From positions 1-35,524 of the forward strand of contig DXDA01000072.1 of the NCBI GenBank assembly GCA_019115745.1: a DNA stretch of 35,524 bases. Direction: 5' to 3'. The position numbers and the translations under genes were made by a program. The notes beneath the pieces were generated by a model. The model searched no databases, was not told the origin of the DNA, and saw nothing but the letters and a program-made list of their open reading frames with translations. The stretch is from Candidatus Alistipes intestinigallinarum (lineage in GTDB: Bacteria; Bacteroidota; Bacteroidia; Bacteroidales; Rikenellaceae). This document shows positions 18,686 to 27,199 of this stretch, one piece after another. Position 1 is the stretch's first letter. Every line of letters begins with the position of its first letter.

Positions 18686-20248
18686 ATGTACTCTTCGGTT
18701 GAGATTCTGGATACGACGCTGCGCGACGGCGAACAGACCTCGGGCGTTTCGTTCAACGCCCGGGAGAAGCTGTCGATTGCGCGGCTGCTGCTCGAAGAGC
18801 TCCGCGTGAACCGGATCGAGATCGCCTCGGCACGGGTCTCGCAGGGCGAGGAGCGTGCCGTGCGGGCCATTGCGGAGTGGGCTGCTGAGCGGGGATACAC
18901 GGATCGGATCGAGGCGCTGGGTTTCATCGACGGGGGTGTTTCGGTCGAGTGGCTTTGGCAGGCGGGTTGCCGGGTGGTGAACCTGCTGGCCAAGGGTTCG
19001 CGGAGACACTGCGAGGAGCAGTTGCGCCGCACGCCGGCCGAGCACCTGTCGGACGTGCGGGCGGAGATCCTGCGGGCCGCCGAGCGGGGTATGGGTGTGA
19101 ACCTCTACCTCGAAGACTGGTCGAACGGGATGCGCCACTCGCCGGATTACGTCCATGCGATGCTCGACGGACTGGCGGACCTTCCCGTGCGGCGCTACCT
19201 GTGCCCCGACACGCTGGGGGTGCTGGACCCGTACGATACGGAGCGCTTCTGCCGCGAAATGACGACGCGCTATCCGACGCTGCGTTTCGACTTCCACGCT
19301 CATAACGACTACGACCTGGCGGTGGCGAATACGGCCGCGGCGGTGCGTGCGGGCTTCGGGGGCGTTCACGTGACGATCAACGGACTGGGCGAACGGGCGG
19401 GCAATGCGCCGCTGTCGAGTACGGTGGCGGTGCTGCACGACCGGCTGGGGTGCCGGACCGACATCGTCGAGTCGAAAATCTACCGCGTGAGCCGCACGGT
19501 GGAGTCCTATACGGGGGTTCGCATCCCGACGAACCGCCCGATCGTGGGCGCGAACGTCTTCACGCAGTGCGCGGGGGTGCACGCCGACGGCGACAACAAG
19601 AACGGACTCTATATCAGCGAACTGCTTCCGGAGCGCTTCGGCCGGGTGCGGGAGTATGCCCTGGGCAAGACCTCGGGGAAGGCAAACATCCTGAAAAACC
19701 TCGAAGTGCTGGGCATCGACCTCGACGAAACGGCGATGCGGAAGGTGACGGAGCGGGTCGTGGAGCTGAGCGACAAGAAGGAGCTGGTGACGCTGGACGA
19801 CCTGCCGTACATCATTGCGGACGTGCTGCGCTACGACCAGACGGACGCTCCGGTGCGGATTCTGAACTACAGCCTGTCGCTGGCACAGGGTTTGCGACCC
19901 GTTGCCACGCTGCGGATCGAGATCCACGGCGAGCAGTACGAGCAGACCTCGGCGGGAGACGGACAGTACGACGCCTTCATGCGGGCCTTGCGGTTGATCT
20001 ACCGCGAGCAGTTGGGCCGGAAGTTCCCGATGCTGCGGGACTACGCGGTCTCGATTCCGCCGGGCGGGCGGACGGACGCCTTCGTGCAGACGATCATCAC
20101 GTGGGAGTGGGAGGGCCGGACGTTCCGCACGCACGGACTGGACGCGGACCAGACGGAGGCTGCGATCAAGGCGACGGTCAAAATGTTGAATATCATCGAA
20201 ACAAACCATACGAATCATGGAAATCAAGATTGCACTGTTGCCCGGTGA
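18686..20248 (+). CDS. LeuA-family acyltransferase, probable (R)-citramalate synthase
   Basis: A 520-residue enzyme starting [23 protein letters not shown] 18686 is the first codon that gives this family N-terminus. It has DTTLRDGEQ (9-17), the metal site FHAHNDYDLA, NGLGERAGNAPLS, FTQCAGVHADGD and a C-terminal LeuA dimer domain (about 400-500, with GDGQYDAFMRAL). The sequence (VHADGDNKN in place of IHQDGVLKD, and EDWSNGM) is closer to the citramalate/homocitrate synthase branch than to LeuA, so I infer pyruvate plus acetyl-CoA to citramalate, the threonine-independent route to isoleucine. LeuCDB can process the product. Its last 32 bases overlap leuB. A 2-isopropylmalate isoenzyme remains possible. 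Confidence 0.8.
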   Translation: MYSSVEILDTTLRDGEQTSGVSFNAREKLSIARLLLEELRVNRIEIASARVSQGEERAVRAIAEWAAERGYTDRIEALGFIDGGVSVEWLWQAGCRVVNLLAKGSRRHCEEQLRRTPAEHLSDVRAEILRAAERGMGVNLYLEDWSNGMRHSPDYVHAMLDGLADLPVRRYLCPDTLGVLDPYDTERFCREMTTRYPTLRFDFHAHNDYDLAVANTAAAVRAGFGGVHVTINGLGERAGNAPLSSTVAVLHDRLGCRTDIVESKIYRVSRTVESYTGVRIPTNRPIVGANVFTQCAGVHADGDNKNGLYISELLPERFGRVREYALGKTSGKANILKNLEVLGIDLDETAMRKVTERVVELSDKKELVTLDDLPYIIADVLRYDQTDAPVRILNYSLSLAQGLRPVATLRIEIHGEQYEQTSAGDGQYDAFMRALRLIYREQLGRKFPMLRDYAVSIPPGGRTDAFVQTIITWEWEGRTFRTHGLDADQTEAAIKATVKMLNIIETNHTNHGNQDCTVAR

Positions 20249-21278
20249 CGGCATCGGCCCCGAAATCATCGCGGAGGCCGTGAAGGTGTTGGACCGGGTT
20301 GCCGAACGTTTCGGCCATCGAATCACCTATACGCGGGCGCTGGTTGGCGCTGCGGCGATCGACGCCGTGGGCGATCCCTACCCGGAGGAGACGCACCGGA
20401 TCTGCCAGGCGGCGGATGCGGTGCTGTTCGGGGCGATCGGGGACCCGAAGTACGACAACGACCCCACGTCGAAGGTGCGCCCCGAACAGGGGCTGCTGCG
20501 GATGCGCAAGTCGCTGGGACTGTTTGCGAACCTGCGTCCGGTGACGCTGTTCGAGGCGTTGGCGGACCGCTCTCCGCTGCGCACGGAGGTGGTGCGGGGC
20601 ACGGACTTCGTGTGCGTGCGCGAGCTGACGGGCGGCATCTACTTCGGGCGTCCGCAGGGACGTGACGAGGATGGCCGCCGGGCCTTCGACACCTGCACCT
20701 ATACGGTCGAGGAGATCGAACGGGTGCTTCACGTGGCGTTCCGGCTGGCGATGACGCGCCGGCGCCGACTGACGGTGGTCGACAAGGCGAACGTGCTGGA
20801 GACCTCTCGGCTGTGGCGGGAGACGGCGCAGCGCCTGTCGGCCGAGTACCCGGAGGTGAAGGTGGACTACATGTTCGTGGACAACGCGGCGATGCAGATC
20901 ATCCGCCAGCCGACGCATTTCGACGTGATCGTCACGGAGAACATGTTCGGGGATATCCTGACTGACGAGGCGAGTGTCATCAGCGGGTCGCTGGGGATGC
21001 TCTCGTCGGCGAGTGTCGGGGCGGATGTGGCCCTGTTCGAGCCGATCCACGGGTCGTACCCGCAGGCTGCGGGGAAGAACATCGCCAACCCGATGGCGAC
21101 GATCCTCTCGGCTGCGATGCTGCTCGAACACCTGGGTCTCGACGCCGAGGGACGCGCCGTGCGCGAGGCGGTGAATGCGGCGCTGGCGGCGGGGATCGTT
21201 ACCGAGGACTTGACGGCTCCGGATGCCCGGCGCTATACGACTTCGGAAGTGGGCGACTACGTGGCGGCTCACGTGTAG
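20217..21278 (+). CDS. leuB: 3-isopropylmalate dehydrogenase
   Basis: A 353-residue NAD-dependent oxidative decarboxylase that makes 2-ketoisocaproate; it can also act on methylmalate from citramalate. Motifs are LLPGDGIGPEI (residues 6-16), the substrate Arg region LRMRKSLGLFANLRPV, VDKANVLETSRLW, DYMFVDNAAMQ, the metal site NMFGDILTDEAS and EPIHGSYPQAAGK. Length is standard. The start lies inside the end of the previous gene (32-base overlap), which suggests coupled translation. It is the last gene of the operon, which probably ends at the hairpin at 21398-21427. Confidence 0.96.
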   Translation: MEIKIALLPGDGIGPEIIAEAVKVLDRVAERFGHRITYTRALVGAAAIDAVGDPYPEETHRICQAADAVLFGAIGDPKYDNDPTSKVRPEQGLLRMRKSLGLFANLRPVTLFEALADRSPLRTEVVRGTDFVCVRELTGGIYFGRPQGRDEDGRRAFDTCTYTVEEIERVLHVAFRLAMTRRRRLTVVDKANVLETSRLWRETAQRLSAEYPEVKVDYMFVDNAAMQIIRQPTHFDVIVTENMFGDILTDEASVISGSLGMLSSASVGADVALFEPIHGSYPQAAGKNIANPMATILSAAMLLEHLGLDAEGRAVREAVNAALAAGIVTEDLTAPDARRYTTSEVGDYVAAHV

Positions 21279-21397
21279 CGCGGCGGCCCGGCCCGGTTCG
21301 GTGAGGGGTGCCCCGGATCTGCTTGTTTGCTCCCGGTTTTTCCCGGTTTCTTCTACTCCTTTCCGGCAACCATCCGAACCCCGGAAATACTCGCTTG

Positions 21398-21427
21398 TGC
21401 AGACCGTTTTCGCGGTCTGCATTTTTT
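21398..21427 (+). terminator. Intrinsic terminator of the leu operon
   Basis: Perfect 9-bp stem TGCAGACCG (21398-21406) / CGGTCTGCA (21413-21421) with loop TTTTCG and a T6 run at 21422-21427. It lies 120 bases past leuB; the gap before it holds no gene. Confidence 0.88.
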
Positions 21428-21431
21428 GTAC

Positions 21432-21439
21432 TATCTTTG
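21432..21439 (+). promoter_or_regulatory. -7 promoter box of obg
   Basis: TATCTTTG followed by CA is a perfect -7 box, only four bases after the leu terminator T run. The -33 region would fall within the terminator hairpin and shows no TTG. obg starts 62 bases downstream. Confidence 0.6.
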
Positions 21440-21501
21440 CAGGCGGAAAAACGACGGCCCGGCGACCGACCATCCCGGGCCTCAGCTAATCGACAAGAGA
21501 C

Positions 21502-22515
21502 ATGGCAGGATCGAATTTCGTGGATTACGTCAAGATTTTCGCCCGTTCGGGACACGGCGGGGCAGGCTCGGCACACTTTCGGCGCGAGAAGTTCGTGGCC
21601 TTCGGAGGCCCGGACGGCGGCGACGGCGGCAAGGGCGGCAGCATCGTGCTGGTGGGCGACCGGCAGTACTGGACGCTGATCCACCTGAAATACCAGCGCC
21701 ACCAGTTCGCCGAGGATGGCGAGAACGGCTCCGGGGCGCGCTCTTCGGGCAAGGATGCGAAGGATATCGTGATCCCGGTACCGCTGGGCACGGTGGCGCG
21801 ACGTGTCGTGGAGCTGGAGGACGGCACGACGACGCTCGAAACGATGGGGGAGGTGACCGAGGACGGCGAACGGCTCGTGCTGCTGAAAGGGGGCCGTGGC
21901 GGTCTCGGAAACTGGCACTTCAAGAGCGCCACGAACCAGACGCCGCGCTATGCGCAGCCGGGCGAGGAGGGCGACGAAGGGGCCTTCGTGCTGGAGCTGA
22001 AGGTGCTGGCCGACGTGGGACTGGTGGGGTTTCCGAATGCGGGGAAATCGACCCTGCTGTCGGTGGTTTCGGCCGCGAAGCCCAAGATCGCCAACTACGC
22101 CTTCACGACGCTGGAGCCGAACCTGGGTATCGTCGAGGTGCGCGACCACAAGTCGTTCGTGATGGCCGACATCCCGGGGATCATCGAGGGGGCACACGAG
22201 GGCCGGGGGCTGGGTACGCGGTTCCTGCGCCATATCGAGCGCAACTCGGTGCTGCTGTTCATGATTCCGGCCGACAGCGAGGACATTCGCCGGGACTACG
22301 AGATCCTGCTCGGGGAACTGACGCAGTACAACCCGGAACTGCTGGACAAGGAGCGGCTGCTGGCCATTACGAAATGCGACATGCTGGACGAGGAGCTGAT
22401 GGAGGAGATGCGAAGCCATTTGCCGGAGGGCGTACCTTCGGTTTTCATCTCTTCGGTTTCGGGTCTGAATATCCAGACGCTGAAGGATATGCTCTGGGAG
22501 GCGCTGCAACGGTAG
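21502..22515 (+). CDS. obg: Obg family GTPase
   Basis: A 337-residue essential GTPase involved in late 50S ribosome assembly and stress control. The glycine-rich Obg domain covers residues 1-158 (for example [13 protein letters not shown] and [11 protein letters not shown]). The G domain has G1 GFPNAGKST (about 174-182), G3 [10 protein letters not shown]4 TKCD and G5 SSVSG. There is no long C-terminal OCT extension. The start ATG 21502 gives the normal N-terminus [13 protein letters not shown]. It is convergent with the DUF5689 genes and I see no strong terminator in the 64-base gap. Confidence 0.96.
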   Translation: MAGSNFVDYVKIFARSGHGGAGSAHFRREKFVAFGGPDGGDGGKGGSIVLVGDRQYWTLIHLKYQRHQFAEDGENGSGARSSGKDAKDIVIPVPLGTVARRVVELEDGTTTLETMGEVTEDGERLVLLKGGRGGLGNWHFKSATNQTPRYAQPGEEGDEGAFVLELKVLADVGLVGFPNAGKSTLLSVVSAAKPKIANYAFTTLEPNLGIVEVRDHKSFVMADIPGIIEGAHEGRGLGTRFLRHIERNSVLLFMIPADSEDIRRDYEILLGELTQYNPELLDKERLLAITKCDMLDEELMEEMRSHLPEGVPSVFISSVSGLNIQTLKDMLWEALQR

Positions 22516-22579
22516 CGGCACGCCCCTCTTCGAATCGAATTCGCCCCGGGACGCATTTCGTGGACCAGGCGCCTTCTGT

Positions 22580-23467
22580 TTAACGGACTCCTCCGGATGC
22601 CCGGATTCGTTCTCCATCTGCTTCGAGCTCCGTTTCTCCGTCGCTGCCCTTTTCGTTTGCGTCTCCGCCGAACCCCCCCCCTTCATATTGGAGCCCGTCG
22701 GCGCTTTCCGTGGAAAACAGAACCTCCCGGAAGGTGACGCGCAACGCATATTTTCCACCGAAATAGTCGATTACCCCGGCCAGGGATCCCTCTCCCGAAG
22801 GAAGGGGCTCATCGGCATAATCGCAACTCCCGAGCGTCCGCACGAAAAAACGTCCGCCCTTTTCATCGATGATTTCGCGTTCGGTGGTTACGCTCCGTCC
22901 GGTCTCGGGATCGGTTTCGCACCAGGGCTCTCCCGCCTCGACGAACCGGACTCGTTCGAATCGCACGCGGGTGTCGATATGCCGGCTTTGCACCTCCTCG
23001 AACGTGAGCGGAACGCTGCGGGGCATCTCGACGTCCGTGCCGGGAAAATGGAAATAACGGTCGATCTCCTCCTGCGGAATCACTCCGCTGCCGTATTCGT
23101 CGGGTTCGGTTCCGAGTCCGACCTTCCCGCCGTAGTCGGTGAGCACGAGCCCGTTGCAACGCACCTCCACCCGTGCGCCGAACGGAAACCGGTCGGCCAG
23201 CGGATCCCCATCGACGGCAATGGCAATGCCACCGCTGTCGTCCTGAAGGATGATTTCGCGGCTGAATTCGCCGTAGAGGTCATTGGCCACGACCTGTCCG
23301 CAAATGGTTGCATCCTGCGTGATGCGGACCGAGGTTTTCCCGTCGCACAGCGCCTTGAGTCCGGCGATCGAGCGGCTCGATTCCTGGGGTGTTTCGTGAA
23401 ATCCGGGTTTGGTTGCGTCGTTGCAGGCGGCGAGGAGCAGCAGACTAACGAATACAATCGTTCTCAT
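22580..23467 (-). CDS. DUF5689 family lipoprotein (downstream copy)
   Basis: A 295-residue exported lipoprotein. MRTIVFVSLLLLAACNDATK carries a lipobox (LAAC, Cys16), so it is probably anchored in the inner leaflet of the outer membrane or exposed at the surface. The body has the OB-like DUF5689 pattern: ICGQVVANDLYGEFSREIIL, DDSGGIAIAVDG and RVEVRCNGLVLTDYGGKVGLG. I chose the ATG at 23465-23467 because it starts the signal peptide; the frame is open further upstream without one. The first 23 bases overlap the preceding gene. A G9 run near the end (codons for GGG after Glu) precedes a tail that looks low-complexity. Function is unknown. Confidence 0.75.
   Translation of the reverse strand: MRTIVFVSLLLLAACNDATKPGFHETPQESSRSIAGLKALCDGKTSVRITQDATICGQVVANDLYGEFSREIILQDDSGGIAIAVDGDPLADRFPFGARVEVRCNGLVLTDYGGKVGLGTEPDEYGSGVIPQEEIDRYFHFPGTDVEMPRSVPLTFEEVQSRHIDTRVRFERVRFVEAGEPWCETDPETGRSVTTEREIIDEKGGRFFVRTLGSCDYADEPLPSGEGSLAGVIDYFGGKYALRVTFREVLFSTESADGLQYEGGGFGGDANEKGSDGETELEADGERIRASGGVR
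22673..22681 (-). repeat. Nine-base G/C tract near the 3' end of the DUF5689 lipoprotein gene
   Basis: C9 on the plus strand, read as G9 (three Gly codons) in the gene. It lies 31 codons before the stop. Both other frames stay open well past the annotated stop, so a one-base slip would change the C-terminal tail and lengthen the protein rather than shorten it. Confidence 0.85.
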
Positions 23468-24239
23468 CGCGCAGTTTGAGGATGTACCGCCCCTCTCCGG
23501 CCTCGTCGTACTGCAGAATTCCGACCAGACAGACCTCTTCGACGGGAACCTCCTCCCGGGCGAATGCGGCATAGTTGCGGACATAGGTGTAGATGGAGTT
23601 TCCGGCTTCATCCGTGAATTGTTTGTATCCGGCCCAGGCGGCGGCCGTGATTTCTTCGGGGAGATAGCGGAGGCGGTCGATCCGCACGAGCGTTCCGCAG
23701 CGTTTCGTGGTCAGTTCGGGGATCGTCATCCGGGCCGGGACGATGGGTTGAAGGGTTTCGGAGTCGCGGAGAAGTACCTTGTCGAGTGCGGCTTTCGAAC
23801 CGATGTAGTCGGTGTCGTATCCGCTTCCGGGTTCGGGTGGATTTCCGACCTGCAGGACTCCGCGGCTTTCGGCCAGGGTAAGTCCCTGGAGCCGGAGCGT
23901 CACGCGGCATCCGACAGGGTAATCGTTGTGGAGCTGGTCGATTCCGACCATGATTTCGAGGGCGGCGTTCTCCTCTTCGATGCAGATCGTGCGGTAGAAG
24001 TTTTCGGCGGCATCGGAGCTGGTGACGGTTCCGCGGACCGAAATATCGGAACTGATGACGAACGGTACACCGAGATAGCGGTTCTTTATGTTGGCGATGG
24101 TTTCCGATACGGGCCCTGTGTTTTCCGTTTCGCCGGGAGCGCCGAATCCGGAGTCATAACACGCAGTCATGCAGGCTCCGGGCAGGAAGACCAGGAGTGC
24201 CGCAATGGCCCGTTGCCGCCAGTTTCGGAATCTTTTCAT
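23445..24239 (-). CDS. DUF5689 family lipoprotein (upstream copy)
   Basis: A 264-residue exported protein. A basic N-terminus and hydrophobic stretch (RQRAIAALLVFLPGACMTAC) carry two possible lipobox cysteines, GAC and MTAC. The body follows DUF5689: ISSDISVRGTVTSSDAAENF, TICIEEENAALEIMVG, CRVTLRLQGLTLAESRGVLQVG (in part) and a C-terminal RYILKLRDENDC. It is clearly related to the overlapping downstream gene in layout, probably by old duplication. Function is unknown; the family often sits with outer-membrane receptors, none of which is adjacent here. A 140-base purine-rich leader separates it from serB, with no clear promoter, so it may be co-transcribed with serB. Confidence 0.75.
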   Translation of the reverse strand: MKRFRNWRQRAIAALLVFLPGACMTACYDSGFGAPGETENTGPVSETIANIKNRYLGVPFVISSDISVRGTVTSSDAAENFYRTICIEEENAALEIMVGIDQLHNDYPVGCRVTLRLQGLTLAESRGVLQVGNPPEPGSGYDTDYIGSKAALDKVLLRDSETLQPIVPARMTIPELTTKRCGTLVRIDRLRYLPEEITAAAWAGYKQFTDEAGNSIYTYVRNYAAFAREEVPVEEVCLVGILQYDEAGEGRYILKLRDENDCIR

Positions 24240-24379
24240 GGAGTTTTGTTTCCCGATTACACGCCTCTTTTCTGTACACCCTCTCTTTCCACTTCTTTTT
24301 CACACGCCTCACTCCTTCTTGTTCACTCTCTCCTTCCTTTCGCTCTCTTCTCTTCCCCCCCCCTTGCTGGCCTCTCCGG
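24240..24379 (-). other. Purine-rich leader with a G9 tract before the DUF5689 pair
   Basis: Read on the minus strand, most of this gap is A and G, in runs such as AAGAGAAGAGAGCGAAAGG, with G9 at 24355-24363, 17 bases past the serB stop. No -7 box, stable hairpin or ORF is visible. It could be an untranslated spacer or a site for an RNA-binding regulator. Confidence 0.5.
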
Positions 24380-25603
24380 TCAGGCTTCGATTCTCGAATC
24401 CTTCAGCCCGAGGAAGTAGAGAATTCCGTCGAGCCCGATGGTGGAGATGGACTGACGGGCCGTCGCCTTGACTTTGGGCTTTGCATGGAAAGCAATCCCG
24501 AGGCCCGCGAGATTGAGCATCGGGAGGTCGTTTGCCCCGTCACCGACGGCCACGGACTGCGCGATGTTGATCGACTCGAACTGACAGAGCAGCCGGAGGA
24601 GTTCGGCCTTCCGGCGCCCGTCGACAACCTCGCCGACGTACCGCCCCGTTAATTTTCCGTTTTCGATTTCGAGTTCGTTGGCGTAAACGTAGTCGAAGCC
24701 GTATTTCTGTCGGAGATAGTTTCCGAAGTAGGTGAATCCGCCGGATAGGATGGCCGTTTTGTAACCTACGCGTTTGAGGATGGTCATCATGCGTTCGAGC
24801 CCCTCGGTGATGGGGAGGTTGTGGGCGATCTCCTCCATGACGGACTCGTCGAGGCCCTTGAGGAGCGCGACGCGCCGGGAGAAGCTCTCCCGGAAGTCGA
24901 TTTCGCCGCGCATGGCGCTTGCGGTGATCTCGCGGACCTGAGCGCCGACACCGGCACGTTCCGCGAGTTCGTCGATAACCTCGGTTTCGATGAGCGTGGA
25001 GTCCATGTCGAAGCAGATGAGGCGACGGCTCCGGCGGTAGATGTCGTCCTTCTGGAAGGATACGTCGAGTCCGATCTCGGATAGGTTCATGAAAGCCTCG
25101 TGCATGGTGCTGCGCTCCTCGTCGGACAGCGATCCGCGGACGGATAGTTCGATACAGGACTTGGCGGCTCGGTTGTCCTCCTTGAGGGGCATACGTCCGG
25201 TGAGCCGTTTGATGGCATCGATGTTGAGACCGTGTTCCGCGACGACCTTGGTGACCTCGGCGATGTGCCGTGCCGTGACGATCCGTCCGAGGAGGGTAAT
25301 GATGTATCGGTTTTTGCCCTGCCTGCTGACCCAATCGTTGTATTTCTCCTCGGAGATGGGAGTGAACCGGATCATGACGCCGAGTTCTGACGCCTTGAAG
25401 AGGAGCTCCTTCATGATGAATCCGGACTTGTCGGCGGTTGTCTTGATGAGGATTCCGAGGGTCAGGGACTGGTGGATATTCGCCTGTCCGATATCGAGGA
25501 TAAACGCATCGTAACGGGCCAGGATCTCGGTCAGGGAGGATGTCATTCCGGGCTTGTCTTCGCCCGAGATGTTTATCTGAATGATTTCGACGTTGTTCTG
25601 CAT
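24380..25603 (-). CDS. serB: Phosphoserine phosphatase with two ACT domains
   Basis: A 407-residue enzyme that dephosphorylates phosphoserine, the last step of serine synthesis. Two N-terminal ACT domains (about residues 5-80 and 98-180) probably sense amino acids. The HAD catalytic domain (about 193-400) has motif I DMDST (199-203), motif II in AILSGGF (about 294-300) and motif III VGDGANDLPML. Length fits the ACT-ACT-SerB form seen in Bacteroidetes and actinobacteria. The last residues come from the same frame, with no truncation. A -7 box at 25647-25654 lies 44 bases upstream. Confidence 0.94.
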   Translation of the reverse strand: MQNNVEIIQINISGEDKPGMTSSLTEILARYDAFILDIGQANIHQSLTLGILIKTTADKSGFIMKELLFKASELGVMIRFTPISEEKYNDWVSRQGKNRYIITLLGRIVTARHIAEVTKVVAEHGLNIDAIKRLTGRMPLKEDNRAAKSCIELSVRGSLSDEERSTMHEAFMNLSEIGLDVSFQKDDIYRRSRRLICFDMDSTLIETEVIDELAERAGVGAQVREITASAMRGEIDFRESFSRRVALLKGLDESVMEEIAHNLPITEGLERMMTILKRVGYKTAILSGGFTYFGNYLRQKYGFDYVYANELEIENGKLTGRYVGEVVDGRRKAELLRLLCQFESINIAQSVAVGDGANDLPMLNLAGLGIAFHAKPKVKATARQSISTIGLDGILYFLGLKDSRIEA

Positions 25604-25646
25604 GGCTTCAGAAGGGAGTTTTTGACGTTTCGGTAAAAAGCATAGA

Positions 25647-25684
25647 CAAAGTTAATAAAGTTCTGCTTTTTTTGGCTATTTTTG
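25647..25684. promoter_or_regulatory. Divergent promoter boxes of serB and mscS
   Basis: Minus strand TAACTTTG (25647-25654) serves serB and plus strand TATTTTTG (25677-25684) serves mscS. Both match the -7 pattern exactly. I find no well-spaced TTG for either, so the -33 halves are unsupported. Confidence 0.55.
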
Positions 25685-25750
25685 CATGATAAATGTGGAG
25701 TGTAATGGGATCCGGATCCGAAAACCGGAACATTTACCCTTCGGAAAACG

Positions 25751-26674
25751 ATGAAAATTATGTGGAACCTGTTAGCCGCTGACGCCCCGGCCGCGCCGCT
25801 CATTGTCCCCGACAGCATCCAGAAGGCGAAGTTCGCGGAAGCCGTCAACCGCCTTGTGAACCTGGATTTCAGCGAAATTCTTCGGAATCTGCTGTCGGAG
25901 TCGCTGTGGGTGGTCATCAAGATTGTGATTGCGCTGATCGTTTACTATATCGGCCGTTGGGTTCTTCGGCGCCTGATCCGGTTGGTCGACGTGGCGATGG
26001 AGCGCCGCAACGTGGACCAGTCGCTGCGGGTCTTCACGCGGAGTTCGGTGCGGGCGATCTTTACGCTGCTGCTGATCCTGATCGTGGTATCGACGCTGGG
26101 CGTGAACGTGACGTCGCTGATCGCCGTCGCTTCGGCCGCGACGCTGGCCATCGGTATGGCGTTGAGCGGTACGGCGCAGAACTTTGCGGGCGGCGTGATG
26201 ATCCTGCTGATGAAGCCCTACCGGGTTGGGGACTACATCTCGGCACAGGGCCAGTCGGGTACGGTGCGAGAGATCAAGCTCTTCTCGACGGTCATTACGA
26301 CGACGGACAACCAGACGATCTACATTCCGAACAACTCGATCGCCACGGCGATTATCGACAACTACTCGACGGCCGAGCTCCGGCGTGTGGACTGGACGGT
26401 TGGGATCTCCTACGGCGACGACGTGGATACGGCGCGGCGGACGATTCTGGGGATGCTGGAGGGCGATCCCCGGATCCTTCCGGACCCGGCGCCCGTGGTA
26501 TGGGTCGCGGCTCTGGCGGACAGCTCGGTGAATCTGACGATCCGGGTATGGACACGGAACGAGGATTACTGGAACGTCTTTTTCGAATATAACGAACGCT
26601 ACTACAAGGAGCTTCCGAAGGCGGGGATCAACTTTCCGTTCCCGCAAATGGACGTTCACGTGAAGAACGATTAA
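25751..26674 (+). CDS. MscS-family mechanosensitive ion channel
   Basis: A 307-residue inner-membrane protein that should open under membrane tension and release solutes during hypo-osmotic shock. Three transmembrane helices: about 50-72, 100-118 and the pore helix at about 120-153 (LIAVASAATLAIGMALSGTAQNF in part, rich in Ala/Gly as in MscS TM3). The conserved MKPYRVGDYI loop and the beta domain with NQTIYIPNNSI follow. The C-terminal vestibule domain ends at FPFPQMDVHV. It is full length for the short MscS form. The DUF5606 gene follows after 55 bases and may share its transcript. Confidence 0.92.
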   Translation: MKIMWNLLAADAPAAPLIVPDSIQKAKFAEAVNRLVNLDFSEILRNLLSESLWVVIKIVIALIVYYIGRWVLRRLIRLVDVAMERRNVDQSLRVFTRSSVRAIFTLLLILIVVSTLGVNVTSLIAVASAATLAIGMALSGTAQNFAGGVMILLMKPYRVGDYISAQGQSGTVREIKLFSTVITTTDNQTIYIPNNSIATAIIDNYSTAELRRVDWTVGISYGDDVDTARRTILGMLEGDPRILPDPAPVVWVAALADSSVNLTIRVWTRNEDYWNVFFEYNERYYKELPKAGINFPFPQMDVHVKND

Positions 26675-26729
26675 CGGAGGGCCAGCCCCTCGGGACAAAT
26701 AAGCAATCGAACCAAATCAAGAAGAAACT

Positions 26730-27149
26730 ATGGAACTGAAAGAGATTCTGGCCATTTCGGGCCAGCCGGGGTTGTATAAATACGTAGCACAGTCGACGCG
26801 CGGGGTGATCGTGGAGTCGTTGGTGGACGGCCGCCGGATGAATGCCTCGGCGAATGCCCGCGTGAGCGCCCTGTCTGAGATTTCGATGTTCACCGAGGGT
26901 GACGACATCGCGCTGGCGGACGTCTTCACGCGCATCTACGCGCATACGGGCGGGAAAGCGGCCATCGATCCGAAGTCGAGCCCCGAGGCGTTGAAGGCGG
27001 CTTTTGCGGAGGTTCTTCCGGAATACGACCGCGACCGGGTTCACGTATCGGACATCAAGAAGTGCTTTTCGTGGTATAATCTGCTGGTGGGCGTGGGCTT
27101 CACGGAGTTCAAGCTCCCGACGGAGGAGACCGCGGCAGCGGAGGAGTAG
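26730..27149 (+). CDS. DUF5606 family protein
   Basis: A 139-residue cytoplasmic protein, MELKEILAISGQPGLYKYVA, then GVIVESLVDGRR, SEISMFT and SDIKKCFSWYNLL. This matches DUF5606, a Bacteroidetes family of unknown function with an N-terminal SH3-like or PUR-like fold by my recollection. It has no catalytic motif and no signal peptide. An acidic tail (EETAAAEE) closes it. A small hairpin (GGCCTC 27163-27168 / GAGGCC 27173-27178) without a T run lies between it and mgsA, so partial read-through into mgsA is likely. Confidence 0.8.
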   Translation: MELKEILAISGQPGLYKYVAQSTRGVIVESLVDGRRMNASANARVSALSEISMFTEGDDIALADVFTRIYAHTGGKAAIDPKSSPEALKAAFAEVLPEYDRDRVHVSDIKKCFSWYNLLVGVGFTEFKLPTEETAAAEE

Positions 27150-27199
27150 CAGGTATTGCGAGGGCCTCGGTTGAGGCCTCCGGAAAATAGATAAAGAAG

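Noticed and set aside
22516..22579. Terminator between obg and the DUF5689 gene
   Set aside because: Only a short CGAAT/ATTCG palindrome is visible, with no T run, so it is not called.
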